Shown: piece by piece, positions 23,122-36,541 of the stretch
Layout of the letters: every line of letters begins with the position of its first letter
Position numbering within the stretch: the stretch's first letter is position 1
NCBI RefSeq assembly: GCF_030435805.1
Contig: NC_081291.1
Span: forward strand, 15,461,001-15,525,000
DNA from: Mustela lutreola
Taxonomy: Eukaryota; Chordata; Mammalia; Carnivora; Mustelidae
Direction of reading: 5' to 3'
DNA: 64,000 nucleotides
Program-made: the position numbers and the translations under genes
The notes under the pieces: generated by a model
Seen by the model: only the letters and a program-made list of their open reading frames with translations
What the model was told of the DNA's origin: nothing
Databases searched by the model: none

Positions 23122-23176
23122 ATGTTGAATATGCAAGGAGCTGAAGAGAGAGCGGTTGGAAGAGAGGTTTGTCCAG
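23122..23176 (+). CDS. ZNF502: ZNF502, first coding exon (N-terminus)
   Basis: The ATG opens MLNMQGAEERAVGREVCPG, close to the human ZNF502 N-terminus MLNMQGAEERDIRRETCPG as I recall it. The exon ends in CCAG|GTGAGT with the glycine codon split after its first base. The acceptor of this exon is probably ATGAGCAG|GGCTCC, so the exon would run from 23,063 with 59 bases of 5' UTR. Intron length to the next exon is 539 bp. A later in-frame ATG at 23,721 could also start a shorter, 522-residue protein. The spliced start is preferred because the peptide is conserved. Confidence 0.85.
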
Positions 23177-23702
23177 GTGAGTGAGTAAGGAAAAACCAGT
23201 GGGAGAAATAGCAGGGCTTTGGAAATTTTATAAGAGAAACTGATTGAAACTCAGGAAATAGAATTATCCTCCTTTTAGGGATGTTGGAGGGCATATGTGG
23301 GTGAGCATCTCTGGGGGCCAACTTTTCCCCAATATTCATTTTGTCTCGTTTCCAAAATTTGCTTTTACATTCATTCTCCCACTGTCCACTCTGAATACAA
23401 ACAACCCATGTTTCTTCTTTTGACCTAATCCTAGCTTTCTGCTGTTTGTTATTTTCCCTTTATTTGTATTGTCTCTGGTTCTGTGGCTTCCTAAATGTCT
23501 GTAAGTGCCCATTCCATGGGTTTTCTTATTAATTGAGAACTCCACCCTGATACAGATCTCTTCTACCACTTGTAATTGAGTTATGTGCTCTGCTTACTTT
23601 TATTGGGCCTTGTTTATATGCCAGTATTGACATATGTTAGAGTTAGGCCCCTGCAACCTCAGGGGCTTCCATTCTGTCCTATTTAAGAAATACCCACTCT
23701 GA

Positions 23703-25289
<1,587 letters not shown>

Positions 25290-26535
25290 CCCTGGCATTC
25301 AGGTTGTGATAGCTTCTCTAGAAAGAATCGCTGGGAATCTGGCTGGGGGCAGTGGGGCAGGCAGAGTTCCTGGAGGGAAGGATGAAGGAACACCGACTGT
25401 TACACTCGGAAGAGTATTTCCACTTATGGAGGCAGAGCCTACTCCAGCTGGGCATCTGGGAATATAGGGTAGAAAGGAAGTTCTTGCTTTTTGGATAAAT
25501 CCTGGCTACCTACCACTCCTCCTTCCCCTTGTGACTCTCATTACTTTAGGGGCCATTTGTTAAGTTAGCACCTGTGTTTCCCTTACTGCATTCCTGCCTC
25601 ACCTTCCCAACTTGTGACCTGTGTTCTCTGACCAGTAGGCTGAGGTGCTTTTCCAAATATTTAGTGTGCATGTGGAAGCAATTCAGAGGTAGTGCTAAGT
25701 AGCCTTCTGATATCTGAGAACATGCCATCTCTTAGAAGCAGTCTCATGAAGGGGCATTGGAAATAAGGGAAAACGAAGAATCCTTACTCATTCATTCAAC
25801 AAATAAGGAGATATGTGGCAAGAACTGGGCTGATGTCTACAGATAGTTCATGAAGAAGGCTTTTATCAGGGTAAGAGAGATCTTTCCTGATCCTTTCACG
25901 CTGGAAGGCAATTTGGGGCCAAAAAGGAAGTAGGAGGTCAAGAGAAACTTAACCTTAAATGATGCCAGTTTGTGGGAAGAGAGTCAGATCTGCTCAGAGG
26001 GCCAGGAAGAGGAAGGGCCAACCTTTGTCCCAGATGAACACTTACCCATGAAGAAAATGGTTTGCGCTAGACTGCTGGTGCCGAGGCTCAGAGCAGGAAG
26101 TCTGTGTTTGAGGAGGTTACCTACATATCCCAGCCCTGGACTAAGGTGTACACCTGTCTCATAAGTTTGCCTGGGCCACTGGTTTGTAGGGTCCAGGGGA
26201 GAGAGACCCACCAGGGTTAACTATGTCCAAACAACTGTTAATTGATGTTTAGGGAGGAGAAACCATTAGTGAAGAGAGCAATCCGCTTTTTAGGTTGGAT
26301 GGAGTTGAGGCTGCTGGACTAGTCTCTAAGAGAGTGTTGGTCATTGTAGCAGAGAGGGCTAGGTTTCATGTAATTATGCCATTGGAGGCTATTAAACAGA
26401 TTTGTTAGATTTCAGATATTCCTGTTTTTATTGGAACTATCTTATTCTTGTATATTTACCCTTCCCTGAAGGTTAGGAGTATCTAGGGAAAAACTTTCAT
26501 GGAATAAATTTGGAAAGTATTCTACCTCTTTTTCA
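25290..26535 (+). other. ZNF502: probable ZNF502 3' UTR with AATAAA at 26,513-26,518
   Basis: Sequence after the stop is free of recognised repeats for 1.7 kb, fitting a retained 3' UTR. The first plus-strand AATAAA outside a SINE is in CATGGAATAAATTTGG. The true cleavage site needs transcript data. Between here and the SINE at 27,054 I recognise nothing. Confidence 0.5.
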
Positions 26536-27053
26536 AGTCCCTAAGTATTGAGCTAGTACAGTTTGCCACTATGATGGTGTTTTATTCTTTTAAGAAAAAG
26601 GGCATGGTTTTCCCCTTATTTCCTTACTCCCTTTCATGTTCTTTACTGCTACCCAAAGTTTGAGCTCTGAGAGATTAGGTGAGGATTACCTTTCACTGCT
26701 ATTTGGAATAGTTTCTATGCCCTGAAACTTATATCGTTTTTAAAATAATGACTGTTAAAAAAACAAAGTCAGTTGATTCTGGAATGGTTGGTTATTTAGA
26801 ACTCAGCATTAATTTTTTTTTCCAGAACAGCTATCTTGTAAGCAGTGGTTTGAGCTATTAATTACTATTAATAGGAACATGGCAGAAACAGCACTCTCTC
26901 CCTCTGCAGCTGTGAAGATTCTGTTCCCATAACCGGCCACAGGGCAGTTCATAACTGAGTAAATTAATACCCTATGGACAAAGTTAACCCTGTTAGAATT
27001 TTATTTTCGTGAAAAAATTATACTCAAAGGAGATACTGATGTATTTGTACTTC

Positions 27054-27238
27054 CTTTTTTTTTTTTTTTTAAGATTTTATTTATTTATTTGAGAGAGAAC
27101 ATGAGAAGGGAGAGGGTCAGAGGAAGAAGCAGACTCCCTGCCAAGCAGGGAGCCCGATGCGGGACTCAATCCCGGAACTCCAGGATCCTGACCTGAGCCG
27201 AAGGCAGTCGCTTAACCAACTGAGCCACCCAAGCACCC
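27054..27238 (-). mobile_element. Can-SINE, minus orientation
   Basis: TSD TATTTGTACTTT (imperfect after the first eight bases) on both sides. GAGAGAACATGAGAAGGGAG subtype. Confidence 0.93.
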
Positions 27239-27639
27239 ATATTTGTACTTTCTAAATGAAAATGACACTAGAGAATTCATTGCTGGCACACAGGAAATAT
27301 TCAGTAGATATTTGTTGAATTAATATATTTTAATCAACCTGTGCCCACCAGAAACTTTAGCAACTTCCTGATATGTAGGTATTTAGTGTAATAATTATAC
27401 AGTACTGTCTTTAGAGTTCTTGATTTGAGATTAGAGAGAGTTGGGAGAGTTTGCTTAAGGAAGAAATGGGACCTCTACGGATGAACGATATCTCCAAGGT
27501 CTTTTTAGGAGATTTTCTAAAAATCCAAAAATATTTTAATCCTCAGGTTAAGAGTCTGATACCATTTTTACTTCCTGGGAAAACAGGAAGGAAGAGAATT
27601 TGTCATCTTGCTACCGTCCTCATCCCGTAATCTCACACT

Positions 27640-28470
27640 GACAAATATTTGTTCTCAGTTTTCTCTCAGTTACTGGACAGCCAAGTGCCCAGTCACTCTG
27701 GTGCCAAATCTTGGAATTGTTCTTGGTCAGTCTTTTACACAGTCCTCGTATCCAAGCAACCACTGTATCCTGCTTATATCTCCCAAGTCTGGAAGCCATG
27801 TCCACCACTGTTGCTTTAGTCCACATCCTAGTTTATTTCCTAGACCATTTTCCTACTTTCCCAGTCAGTCTTCCAGTTGCCTGCCCCATGAGGCCATCTT
27901 CCACATTTCTTCTGGATGGTCTTTGCAAAGCACAACTGGCAGCTCTGTTATCTCAGAATATCTGAGCCCCTTAGAAGGCATCTAAGGCTCCTCCACATGC
28001 ACAAAAAACAAAAATAAATAAATAAATAGAGCTCTTCCGGGGCCCATACCTACATCATCCCTCTCAGCTGCCTTCCCTGCGTTGCACACTTCCATAGTGT
28101 TAATTCCTGTGACTCTGTATCATTGCTGACCTCAACTTTGGTGACTTTTGCACAGCCTCTTCCTGTAGCCTCGATTGCCTGCCTGCCTTCTGCTTGCCCA
28201 GAAAGCTCCCATGAGTCACTTAGGAATATGTTCATGCAACACCTGCTTTGAAGCTGTCTCTGACCTCACATGTTTTTTATTTCGGTATTTTGACACCTTC
28301 ATTTTACTTATGTTCCATTGTAGTGGCTAGTTTCCAAATCTTTCTCTTCCCACTGAACTGTCAGCTCTGTCAAAGCAGGGGCCCTGTGATATTTATTCAT
28401 CGTTCTATCCACAGTCCCTAGCACTTCAAATTTGCTCAGTAAATATTTGTTGAGCTCAACTAAAATACCC
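27640..28470 (+). repeat. L2-like ancient LINE fragment
   Basis: Ends in GTCCCTAGCACTTCAAATTTGCTCAGTAAATATTTGTTGAGC, split here by decay but the standard L2 3' terminal phrase. The upstream part has the C/T-rich L2 ORF2 texture (CTGGTGCCAAATCTTGG, CTTCCACATTTCTTCTGG). A short AAATA run at 28,010-28,028 may be a junction. A 125-codon frame at 27,608-27,985 shows no clear domain. Confidence 0.5.
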
Positions 28471-29249
28471 AAGTCAGACACTTCTCCACGCCTGCTTGCA
28501 GGTTGTGACTTTAGGTCCACAGTTGCCAGCAGAAGGGAGGTATGGAGAGGATATGAGTGTGTCCATGAAGTGTTTGCCAGGTACAAGCATTCCGAATCTT
28601 TCCTCAAGATACAGATTGTGTGGTTATATTAAGCAGAGGGTTCCTTAGGAAAAAGTAATACTTTGTACAAAACAAAACCCTTGTGTTAAAAATGAGCTGT
28701 TGAAATGTTGCATCACAGTTTAACAAAGTGCTTTCAGATATGTTGATGTCCGCATCACCAGGAGGAGGAAAATGCATCTGTAGAAGCAGAACCATGTCAA
28801 CTGGAATATATCTCTGAAATAAGGAAAGCAGGAGCTGAATACGGATGCTGGTGTAGCAGGAGAGCTTTTGAGTTTAGCAGTCCCAGTGTGGAAGCACTAC
28901 CTGAGCTCACAGCTTTCCTTGGCTCCAGATGATAAAGAACTGGAATGTGGTGCTCATTCTCAGTGTGCTGAAACTTAACTTGTGATTTCACAAGGACATG
29001 GCATGAGGCCAAATCAGATCCTCAGAACAACAGTAGAGAAAACAAGTGGTTGTACTTGCCCAAAGTCACGCTGCTAGGAAGTGACATGTGAAATTTAAAC
29101 TCCCATGTCCTTTCTCACTTTTCCTTCAGATTTCTCTTTATCGGTCATACCTCTGCTCCATGATTCCTCTTTAGTTGTGTTTATTATATAGATTTGACTG
29201 CATAGGGCTGCAATCTTGCCCGACTTGTGAGGATGGGAGGAGCTCATTT
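28471..29249 (+). other. mostly plain sequence with a MIR-like piece
   Basis: MIR words TTGTACTTGCCCAAAGTCAC and GCTGCTAGGAAGTGACATGT lie at about 29,050-29,095. Nothing is recognised in the remainder. Confidence 0.45.
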
Positions 29250-29563
29250 TAAGATTTTATTTTTAAGTAATTTCTACACTCAACATGAGGTTTGAACTCA
29301 AAACCCTTAAATCAAGGGTGCCTGGGTGGCTCAGTGGGTTAAGCCGCTGCCTTCGGCTCAGGTCATGATCTCAGGGTCCTGGGATCGAGTCCCGCATCGG
29401 GCTCTCTGCTCAGCAGGGAGCCTGCTTCTCTCTCTCTCTGCCTGCCTCTCCATCTGCTTGTGATTTCTCTCTGTCAAATAAATAAATAAAATCTTTAAAA
29501 AAAAAAAAAAACCCTTAAATCAAGAGTCCTGTGCTCTACCAACTGAGCCAGCCAGGCAAGCCT
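29250..29563 (-). mobile_element. old short SINE split by a younger Can-SINE
   Basis: Outer pieces are TTTTAAGATTTTATTTTTAAG through AACTCAAAACCC, and AAGAGTCCTGTGCTCTACC to GAGCCAGCCAGGCAAGCC. This is the old tRNA-like subtype seen at 44,254 and 53,691. Confidence 0.8.
29317..29510 (+). mobile_element. Can-SINE nested in an older SINE
   Basis: TSD ACCCTTAAATCAAG on both sides. Opposite orientation to its host element. Confidence 0.96.
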
Positions 29564-30599
29564 GGGAGCTCATTTTAAATCAAAGAGATTTTTTGCCCTC
29601 AGACTTTCCAGTGTGTGAGTGTGAAAAATAAGTTGGTTTTACATTTTCATTTCACCTTTCTGCCTACTTAATGCAGAAGTCTAGCTTTGACTCCAGGTGG
29701 CTTCAGTTTCACTCCCCTTTAGCTACTGGCCACTGCAGGGCTAAGGTCACTTTAGTTTTGTGGAATGTTTTTGGTGTCCACTCTTCCCCTGCCTGTCTCC
29801 CCACCCATTTCCCACCTCAGTGATAGACGCTCAGCCCAAATTGTGTTAAGCCCCAGACTAATGTTTCTAGTAAATTGCTCTACTTAGGGTACCCCACTCT
29901 AGAGTTAGTTCCTACACAGAAGAGCCTGCTGATTTGGATTCTTTGAAGCTTAAAAGTTAGGAAAAAATGATTAGGCCTAGGCTCTTTGGCCTGTGAGATG
30001 TTAGGGCTTGGTGGGGGTGGGGTGCATTGGACAGGAGGAACTTGCTATCTGATTCCAAAGAAGTGCTGAGAATGTGACTCTTGGTAAAAAGCAAGGTGAG
30101 CTCAACATTACTGTTTCTTGTCATGTCAGCTGACAGTTCTACGAAGGGTCCTCTTTTAGCTGAACAGGGTTAATAATGGCCTTAGTCTGGAGCATCTACA
30201 CTCCTAATTTCAGCCTCCTAAAGGGACTTCATTGTGTTAAACCAGCCAGTCTGGAAGTTTAAGCAGATAACTTCTCTGCTGCATCTCATTCATTTTTTTT
30301 TTCAAGGGTTTGCTGAGGGCTCCTTATGAATTGTACAGTAGGGGTATGGTAAGCAGACCACCGTATTTCCTACAGCGTGCACATCCGTAAGAATGCCTGG
30401 AAGTGGAGTGGATCAGGTACCCTGCTACCCATGCCTTCATCCCAGGAACACACTGTCAAAAGGAGCCTGTATGTGCAAGTATTCCCTGTGCGAGTCTCAG
30501 CAAGATCTGAAGTTTTGCAGCAGTGGGGATGAGGGCCTTGAGGGCTGGCAAGGTCCCTTGAAGCCAATGCAGAGGACTGGAGCTGGAATTTGCGGAGCG
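29564..30599. other. gene-free stretch, no recognised element
   Basis: Between ZNF502 and the ZNF501 promoter. Short antiparallel frames at 30,370-30,602 are not supported as genes. Confidence 0.4.
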
Positions 30600-30825
30600 T
30601 GACAGAACAAACATTTACTGAACTTTTTAAAGATGTTGGAACGTCTTAGTAATTACACACATTAAGCCCATTAATCTTTATGATAACCTTTGAAATTCGG
30701 TACCATTATTTATTTATGTTCTCTAAGTCAGGAAACCGGCACAGAGAAATTACTTGCCCAAGTTTACACGCTGACAATCTGGGACTTAAGCTGAAAACAG
30801 AGCTCTTCTGTTCTCAGGGGCAGTT
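30600..30825 (+). repeat. MIR element
   Basis: CATTTACTGAACTTTTTAAAG, TTAAGCCCATTAATCTTTATG, AGGAAACCGGCACAGAGAAAT and CTTGCCCAAGTTTACACGC follow the MIR consensus in order over most of its length. Confidence 0.75.
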
Positions 30826-31049
30826 GTCGAACAAAACCTAAAGCAGAGGGTGTTGAGGTTCCTGTGAAGAAACCAGCTTTCTGGCATGTGAGAATGTAAG
30901 GAAGGTTAAGCCAGCTTTGTGAAACCTTTGGGAAGACCTCCAAAAGGCAGTGACGTGGAAGAGTTTTTAGAAAGATCAGTGTGGCCAGGTTGCAGAATGA
31001 GTAGTGAGAGCGACTTGTGGTCTGCCACGAGTCTCCAGTTCGGTTTCCT

Positions 31050-31470
31050 TACTCTGGGAAGGAGCGCGGCGAGGTGGGTTTGCGGGCTGTTTCTGCAGCA
31101 GCGTCTGCGGCGTCGGGCTGAACCCCCAGCTCTGGGCCGGGAAGGAAGCACCGAGATGAAGCCGCTCCCGCCTTCCTAGAGAGGAGACCATAGTGTTCTG
31201 CCCGCGGCGCGAGCTGCTGACGTCACGCCGGCGCGGTGGGGACTGGCTCCGAGCTGCCCGGGGTCTCCGACGCCCGAGTGCCGCTATGTGTGGCGGAAGG
31301 CCCGCGGGCAGCGCTCTGTGCGTCGTCGAGGCGCCGTGCTAGAGTGCGACGGTCTGGTCTCGCAGCCCGGTTTGGTCTCGGAGCCCGGGCTGGCCTGCGG
31401 CTGCTCCTCTTCCCGGCGCGCGAGAATCTTTGGAGCGAGGGGTCAGAGCCACCTGGCCCTGAAGAGGGAA
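31050..31470 (+). promoter_or_regulatory. ZNF501: CpG island with CRE, probable ZNF501 promoter
   Basis: A sharp CpG-rich block (GCAGCGTCTGCGGCGTCGG, CCCGCGGCGCGAGCTGC, CGCCGGCGCGGTGGGG). A perfect CRE palindrome TGACGTCA is at 31,218-31,225. It precedes ZNF501 by 6.6 kb, and no other gene on this strand lies between. A donor-like AACAG|GTAATG after 31,692 could end a first exon, but that is weak. Overlapping frames of 81-108 codons are GC-driven and not called. Confidence 0.6.
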
Positions 31471-31714
31471 GGGAGAAGCTTGTTGGAGAGCCCTGTTCTG
31501 GGAGTCGGGAGACCTGGGTTCCGTTTGTATGTACTTAAGGGAGGAAGTGAACTTCTGATTGCTTCAGTTGTCAGATTTCCAGAAGCCAATGCTATTCCTT
31601 GCTTTGCCACTTGACAAAGTTGCGCGGGTTGAATGACTATATGTGAGAGTTATCAACTTCCTTTAAGCTCTTGTCTAATAGCAACAGAACAGGTAATGTA
31701 TGAAGACGTAGACT

Positions 31715-32150
31715 CAGTACTGTAATAACAGATACTATTTTTTTTAAATTTTATTTATTTATTTGACAGAGAGAGATCACAAGTAGGCATAGAGGCAGGC
31801 AGAGAGAGAGAGGAGGAGGAAGCAGGCTCCCTGCTGAGCAGAGAGCCCGATGCGGGACTCGATCCCAGGACCCTGAGATCATGACCTGAGCCGAAGGCAG
31901 CGGCTTAACCCACTGAGCCACCCAGGCGCCCCAGATACTATTTATTGACGGGATTTTTCTAAATACTTCCCATGTATTATTTATGCATCATCACACCCGT
32001 ATGAAATAGTTATTATCTACTCCATATAACATTTGAAAAAGAGCCTCAGGAAGGTTAGGTAACTTACCCAAGATCACTTGGAAAATAAATCTAGAACAGC
32101 GATTCAAACCCAGAGAGTTCTGGTCCCAGAGCCCATGCCATACTTTAAGT
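31715..32150 (+). repeat. MIR element split by a Can-SINE
   Basis: Left piece ends at ...AACAGATACTATTT. The right piece continues ATTGACGGGATTTTTC, GCATCATCACACCCGTATG, AGCCTCAGGAAGGTTAGG, AACTTACCCAAGATCAC and CAGCGATTCAAACCCAG, the MIR order. Confidence 0.75.
31738..31932 (-). mobile_element. Can-SINE nested in a MIR
   Basis: TSD AGATACTATTT on both sides. About 300 bp downstream of the ZNF501 CpG island. Confidence 0.96.
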
Positions 32151-32194
32151 TTACCGGAGGAAGACATGTAATCAGAGCATCAAAACAATGGGAA

Positions 32195-32532
32195 GGATGG
32201 AACTGGAGGGTATTACGCTGAGCGAAATAAATAAATTAGAGAAAGACAATTATCATACAATCTCTCTGATATGAGGAATTTGAAAGGTAGGGCGGGGGTC
32301 GTTTGGGGGGCAAGGAAGGTAAAAATGGAACAAGATGGGATCGGGAGGGAGACAAACCCTAAGAGACAATCTCACAAAACAAACTGAGGGTTGCTGGGGG
32401 GTGGGGGGAGGTAGGGATAGGGTGGTTGGGTTATGGACATTGGGAAGGGTGAGTGCTGTGTAATGTGTAAACCTGATGATTCACAGATCTGTATCCTGAG
32501 GCAAATAATACAATATATGTTAATTTTAAAAA
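32195..32532 (+). mobile_element. L1 3'-UTR end, plus orientation
   Basis: A strongly 5'-truncated carnivore L1. It reads GGATGGAACTGGAGGGTATTA, GAGAAAGACAATTATCATAC, GGGAGGGAGACAAACCCTAAG, ACAAACTGAGGGTTGCTGGG, GGTGATTCACAGA-like text and a short A-rich tail. AATGGGAAG on both sides is the probable TSD. The G-rich stretch at about 32,280-32,420 is part of the L1 3' UTR. Confidence 0.88.
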
Positions 32533-33060
32533 ATGGGAAGTGCTATGGTAGAGCCACGTAAAATTCTTTGAGACTACAGAGGAGAAAGGGCCTTGGAAGT
32601 GAAGAATTATCCACCTATAAGATGTGTAGTGGTTCACATTTGAGCTGAATATTAAAGTTGAGTATAAGTTTGAAAAGAAGTAGTTTGTTCAGTGAAAAAC
32701 AGAGGGATGTTAGTGGATTGGGATGTATTAGACTGGTTACCAGTCTTTTACTAGTGTTCAGAGGGAGTTCTTAAAAGCTTTCCTCCTGGGAGGGGTCCTT
32801 AACATCTTCCAAAATATTCCCTCATCCTTTCTTGGCGATTCTGCTTCACATAGATGTGGTCTTATTTTCCTGAAATTCCTCTACCTCTGGTTGTGGTAAG
32901 ATTACTGTAGGGGAGTTTCCTTGATGTTGATTCAACCTATTCTCAGAAGAGCTAACTAACCTCCTTGTTTGACACATAGTACCTGACCAGTTAGTATTTT
33001 TAAAATAAATGAATAACCATCCTCAATCAAAGATGAACTGAAGTTTTTGCTCTTTTTCCA

Positions 33061-33250
33061 TTTTTTTTTTTAAAGATTTCATTTATTTGACAGAGATCAC
33101 AAGTAGGCAGAGAGGCAGATGGGGTGCGGGGTGCGGGAAGAAGGCTCCCTGCTGAGCAGAGAGCCCGATGTGGGGCTCCATCCCAGGACCCTGGGATCAT
33201 GACCTGATCTGAAGGCAGAGGCTTTCACCCACTGAGCCACCCAGGTACCC
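33061..33250 (-). mobile_element. Can-SINE, minus orientation
   Basis: Body has a local substitution tract GATGGGGTGCGGGGTGCGGG. TSD not clear. Confidence 0.93.
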
Positions 33251-33274
33251 CTCCCATGTGTTTTTAGAATCCAA

Positions 33275-33455
33275 GGATCACAGAATGTTGGTACTAGTTT
33301 TCCACTTTCATTTCACAGATACGAAAACAAATCACAGATAAGACCAAGTGACTAGCTTTACGTCATTGAACACATTCAGAGCCCAGACTCAAACCTAGAC
33401 TTCTTGACTCAGGCCAATGTTTGTTCTATTGCCCTCTACCATAACCCTGGTTTTT
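33275..33455 (+). repeat. MIR-like fragment
   Basis: TCATTTCACAGATACGAAAAC, GACCAAGTGACTAGC and GAGCCCAGACTCAAACCTAG follow the MIR 3' half. Confidence 0.6.
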
Positions 33456-33642
33456 GACTTTTGAAGTCAATGGCTTTTCCAGTAGTTTTTTTTTGGGGGG
33501 TGGGGGGTGGCTTTGGCTCCAACTTTCTCTCTTGTGGAGGATATTTTACCCCAGGACAGTCCTTAGGAGCACCTGCCCCTTTTCTTTGTGCATTGTCAGG
33601 TCTCTTGGAAGACAACCCACTTACTGACTTTTGTCATTGGTG

Positions 33643-33840
33643 ATACTTTTTTTTTTTTTCTTTCAGATTTACTTATTTGAGAGAGTGCCTGAGGTGGGGG
33701 GCAAAGGGGGAGATATTGAGAGTATTAAGCAGATGCCACACTGAGCTTGGAGGCCACTGCAGGACCTCACCACCCTGAAATCACAACCTGAGCTGAAACC
33801 CAAGTCGACCACTCACCCGACTCTGCCACTTAGGCACCCC
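33643..33840 (-). mobile_element. old diverged Can-SINE, minus orientation
   Basis: Recognisable by GAGAGAGTGCCTGAGGTGGG, ATCACAACCTGAGCTGAAAC and CTGCCACTTAGGCACCCC. GGTGATA on both sides is a possible TSD remnant. Confidence 0.8.
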
Positions 33841-34829
33841 ATGGGTGATAGTCTTTTAAGAGAATAATGATATTCTTCACTCAGACTTAAAATAGTTATT
33901 TCATTAGGGATTGGCTATTCCTGAGTTCCTCTGAATTCAGACTAGGAAGGAAGTAGGCTGACAATTTATGGGTGCTTTTTTCTCCTCCCTCCATGCCTCA
34001 GATTCCTGCCCTTCCTCAAAAGAAGGCCCCAGGAGACAAACTAGTGTCGCTTGTGTTCCTCACAGCTTATCTCTGGGTAAGTGAAATCTAACTAGAGAGC
34101 CCAGGATGGGTTGTTACAGGGGTGCTCATTCCAAAGTGGTGGCAGACCTGTAGTGGGACCCACCAGTGGCCACTACACCTAAACCCTGCAGACTGAAAAT
34201 GCAGAACCACTGGAAATGACCTCCCCTTTATTAAAATCAGCGTGAGTGTGGCCCATTGTGGAAGCAGGCAATGGAGTAATTGGTTATAGGACAGATCAGA
34301 GAATGTACTAATTTTATATCACATGTACTTAAATTGTAGCAAGAATAGCTCCCCCTGTGCAGTTACCTGGTAGCTACTCACTGAACTGCTAAGGGTATGC
34401 TTTAATGGGGTAGCAGTCAGACGTGGGAAACCTGGTAGTAAATTACTAGAAGACTTATAGCAAAGGTGATTTAAATGTTTCCTCAGAGAATATGAATGGG
34501 CTCCTGGCTCTGTTTGGAATAAAAGCCTAAGTATTAGCAACTTACTGGAGATCAGAAGGCAACATGGAGCCTACGGATCTGTCTAATTCAGTAAGAACAG
34601 TACTTTATGAACTGGATTCTTAGGCTATGGGAATTCTCTGAATAGATTGTGACTATTTATGACCTGAAGAATTCAGTCTAGTTTAATAAGTATGCATAAT
34701 ATATGTACATGTGTGTCTGTGAATGTGTATATGCACTGGGAGATGCTTAGAAGAAAAGATTGTCACAAAACTAACTGTATTTTCATGCGATGGTAGGATT
34801 TTAAGTAATCTCTGTTGTGGACTGTTTTT
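33841..34829. other. gene-free stretch, no recognised element
   Basis: About 1 kb of plain sequence in the probable ZNF501 first intron. Confidence 0.4.
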
Positions 34830-35028
34830 TTTTTTTTTTTTTTTAAGATTTTATTAATTTACTCGACAGAGAGAAAGATCACAAGTAGGCGGAGAGTCAG
34901 GCAGAGAGAGAGGAGGAAGCAGGCTCCCGCTGAGCAAAGAGCCCGATGCGGGGCCCGATCCCAGGACACCGAGATCATGACCTGAGCCGAAGGCAGCGGT
35001 TTAATCCACTGAGCCACCCAGGCGCCCC
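34830..35028 (-). mobile_element. Can-SINE, minus orientation
   Basis: TSD TGTGGACTGTTTTTT on both sides. Confidence 0.96.
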
Positions 35029-35514
35029 TGTGGACTGTTTTTTAAAATGAGTATGCATTTTTTGTATGGCAATAAAACCCCAAACAAACCAAAAAACAAT
35101 TTTGAGACACTAAAAATAAAGGAAATAAAAGCATGGTTAGAGTTTTGGTTTTATGTTCAGCTATTTAAACCACCTGGCATTAACTTTTGTATATACTGTA
35201 TCTACACTGGAAGTTTATACAGAAGATAAAGATAGATACGTTCTGGAAAAGTACTCAATATATTTAACAATCAGTGCAGTACAGTACTGCCTAATCAGAT
35301 TGGTCTCTGACTGTAAACAATTTGTGCAGAAATACCAATATGTACCAAATAAGTCTTAGCCAGGGTAGATCAGGGTAGAAATCATCTTGAAGGCACATTC
35401 TTTAGTTGGGGGGAATAAAAGCAAATAGCACAGAAGGACCTATAGAATAATCTTATTTATGTAGAGAGAATCAAATGGTGTGTGTATAAAAATATGTAGA
35501 AAGAAGATGAAAAA
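35029..35514. other. gene-free stretch, no recognised element
   Basis: AT-rich with unassigned content. Frames of 60-68 codons show no domain. Confidence 0.35.
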
Positions 35515-35657
35515 GGGGCATCTGGGTGGCTCTGCCTTTGGCTCAGGTCATGATTCCAGGGTCCTGGGATCGAGCCCCACATTGGGCTTTCTGCTCAGCG
35601 GTGAGCCTGCTTCCCCCTCTCTGCCTACTTGTGATCTCTCTGTCAAATAAATAAATA

Positions 35658-35691
<34 letters not shown>
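35515..35691 (+). mobile_element. Can-SINE with a head deletion
   Basis: The head reads GGGGCATCTGGGTGGCTCTGCC, so the stretch between GGTGGCTC and the TGCCTT block is lost. It ends in about 24 consecutive A residues. Confidence 0.93.
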
Positions 35692-35693
<2 letters not shown>

Positions 35694-35905
35694 GGACGCC
35701 TGGGTGGCTCAGTTGGTTAAGCAGCTGCCTTTGGCTCAGGTCATGATCCCAGCGTCCTGGGATCAAGTCCCAACGCATCAGGCTCCTTGCTCGGCAGGGA
35801 GCCTGCTTCTCCCTCTGCCTTTGCCTGCCATTCTGTCTGCCTGTGCTCACTCTCTCGCCCTCTCTCTCTGATAAATAAATAAAATCTTAAAAAAAAAAAA
35901 AAAGA
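35692..35905 (+). mobile_element. Can-SINE placed in the A-tail of the preceding copy
   Basis: Starts GAGGGACGCCTGGGTGGCTC directly after the poly-A of the upstream SINE. It belongs to an older subtype (CTGTGCTCACTCTCTCGCC body). Confidence 0.93.
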
Positions 35906-36541
35906 AAAAAGACTGAATGAATATACTCTAAACTTAATGATAACCTCTGGGAGGGAAATGGGCTTTGTTTTGTTAGGGTGGGATGGTGATAAAAAATGAC
36001 TAAATTTATCCTATATCCTCTGTAGTATCTATTATAAAGTGAGGTTATATTTATGCATAACATATTAAAAAACTAAAATTAAAAGGGGCCTCAGAGAATC
36101 AGAATGTGGCAGTGTCTCTAGCACCATCCAGGGAAGACATTGGTGATGTTTGGCACCTGAATATCTGTTCTCAGATTGTGTGTCCTTTCTCGGAGCATCA
36201 GGGTTTCAAAGTCTGATGCCATTAAGATCATCTAAGTATTTCTCTTTCTCAAGTTCTAAGGAGTATCCTGATGACAGTGATTTGGTTCCTAATAGTTTTT
36301 TTTTTTTTTGTAGTGGAGAGAGTGTGTCAAGGAGCTGGACATTGAGCATATAAAATTTTCATTGTAGATCAGTAAAGTAACTGTTTTCTACATCATTTTG
36401 TGAATTTGATTAGTGTGTATCAGAATCTGAAGCATTTCATTAATATCAAAGGTGAGGGCCAGATTCTGGGAATCTCTTTCTCAAGGACCAACCCAATCCT
36501 ACTTTTCCTGTAAATAAAAATGATATCTTACTTTCTTTCAG
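35906..36541. other. ancient LINE-like texture, no gene
   Basis: GATAACCTCTGGGAGGGAAATG and the AAAATGACTAAATTTATCC type text resemble an old LINE 3' end of the sort also seen at 40,830-41,280 and 63,660-63,850. Family unknown. Confidence 0.35.

Noticed and set aside
13444-23700. A KRAB or SCAN exon upstream of the ZNF502 fingers
   Set aside because: I looked for KRAB A-box codons (VTFxDVAVxFSxEEW type) and SCAN text and found none. The human protein also lacks them as I recall it.
27608-27985. 125-codon frame beginning MLPSSSRNLTLTNICSQF
   Set aside because: Lies within L2-like text and reads as low-complexity Ser/Pro-rich translation of a C/T-rich strand.
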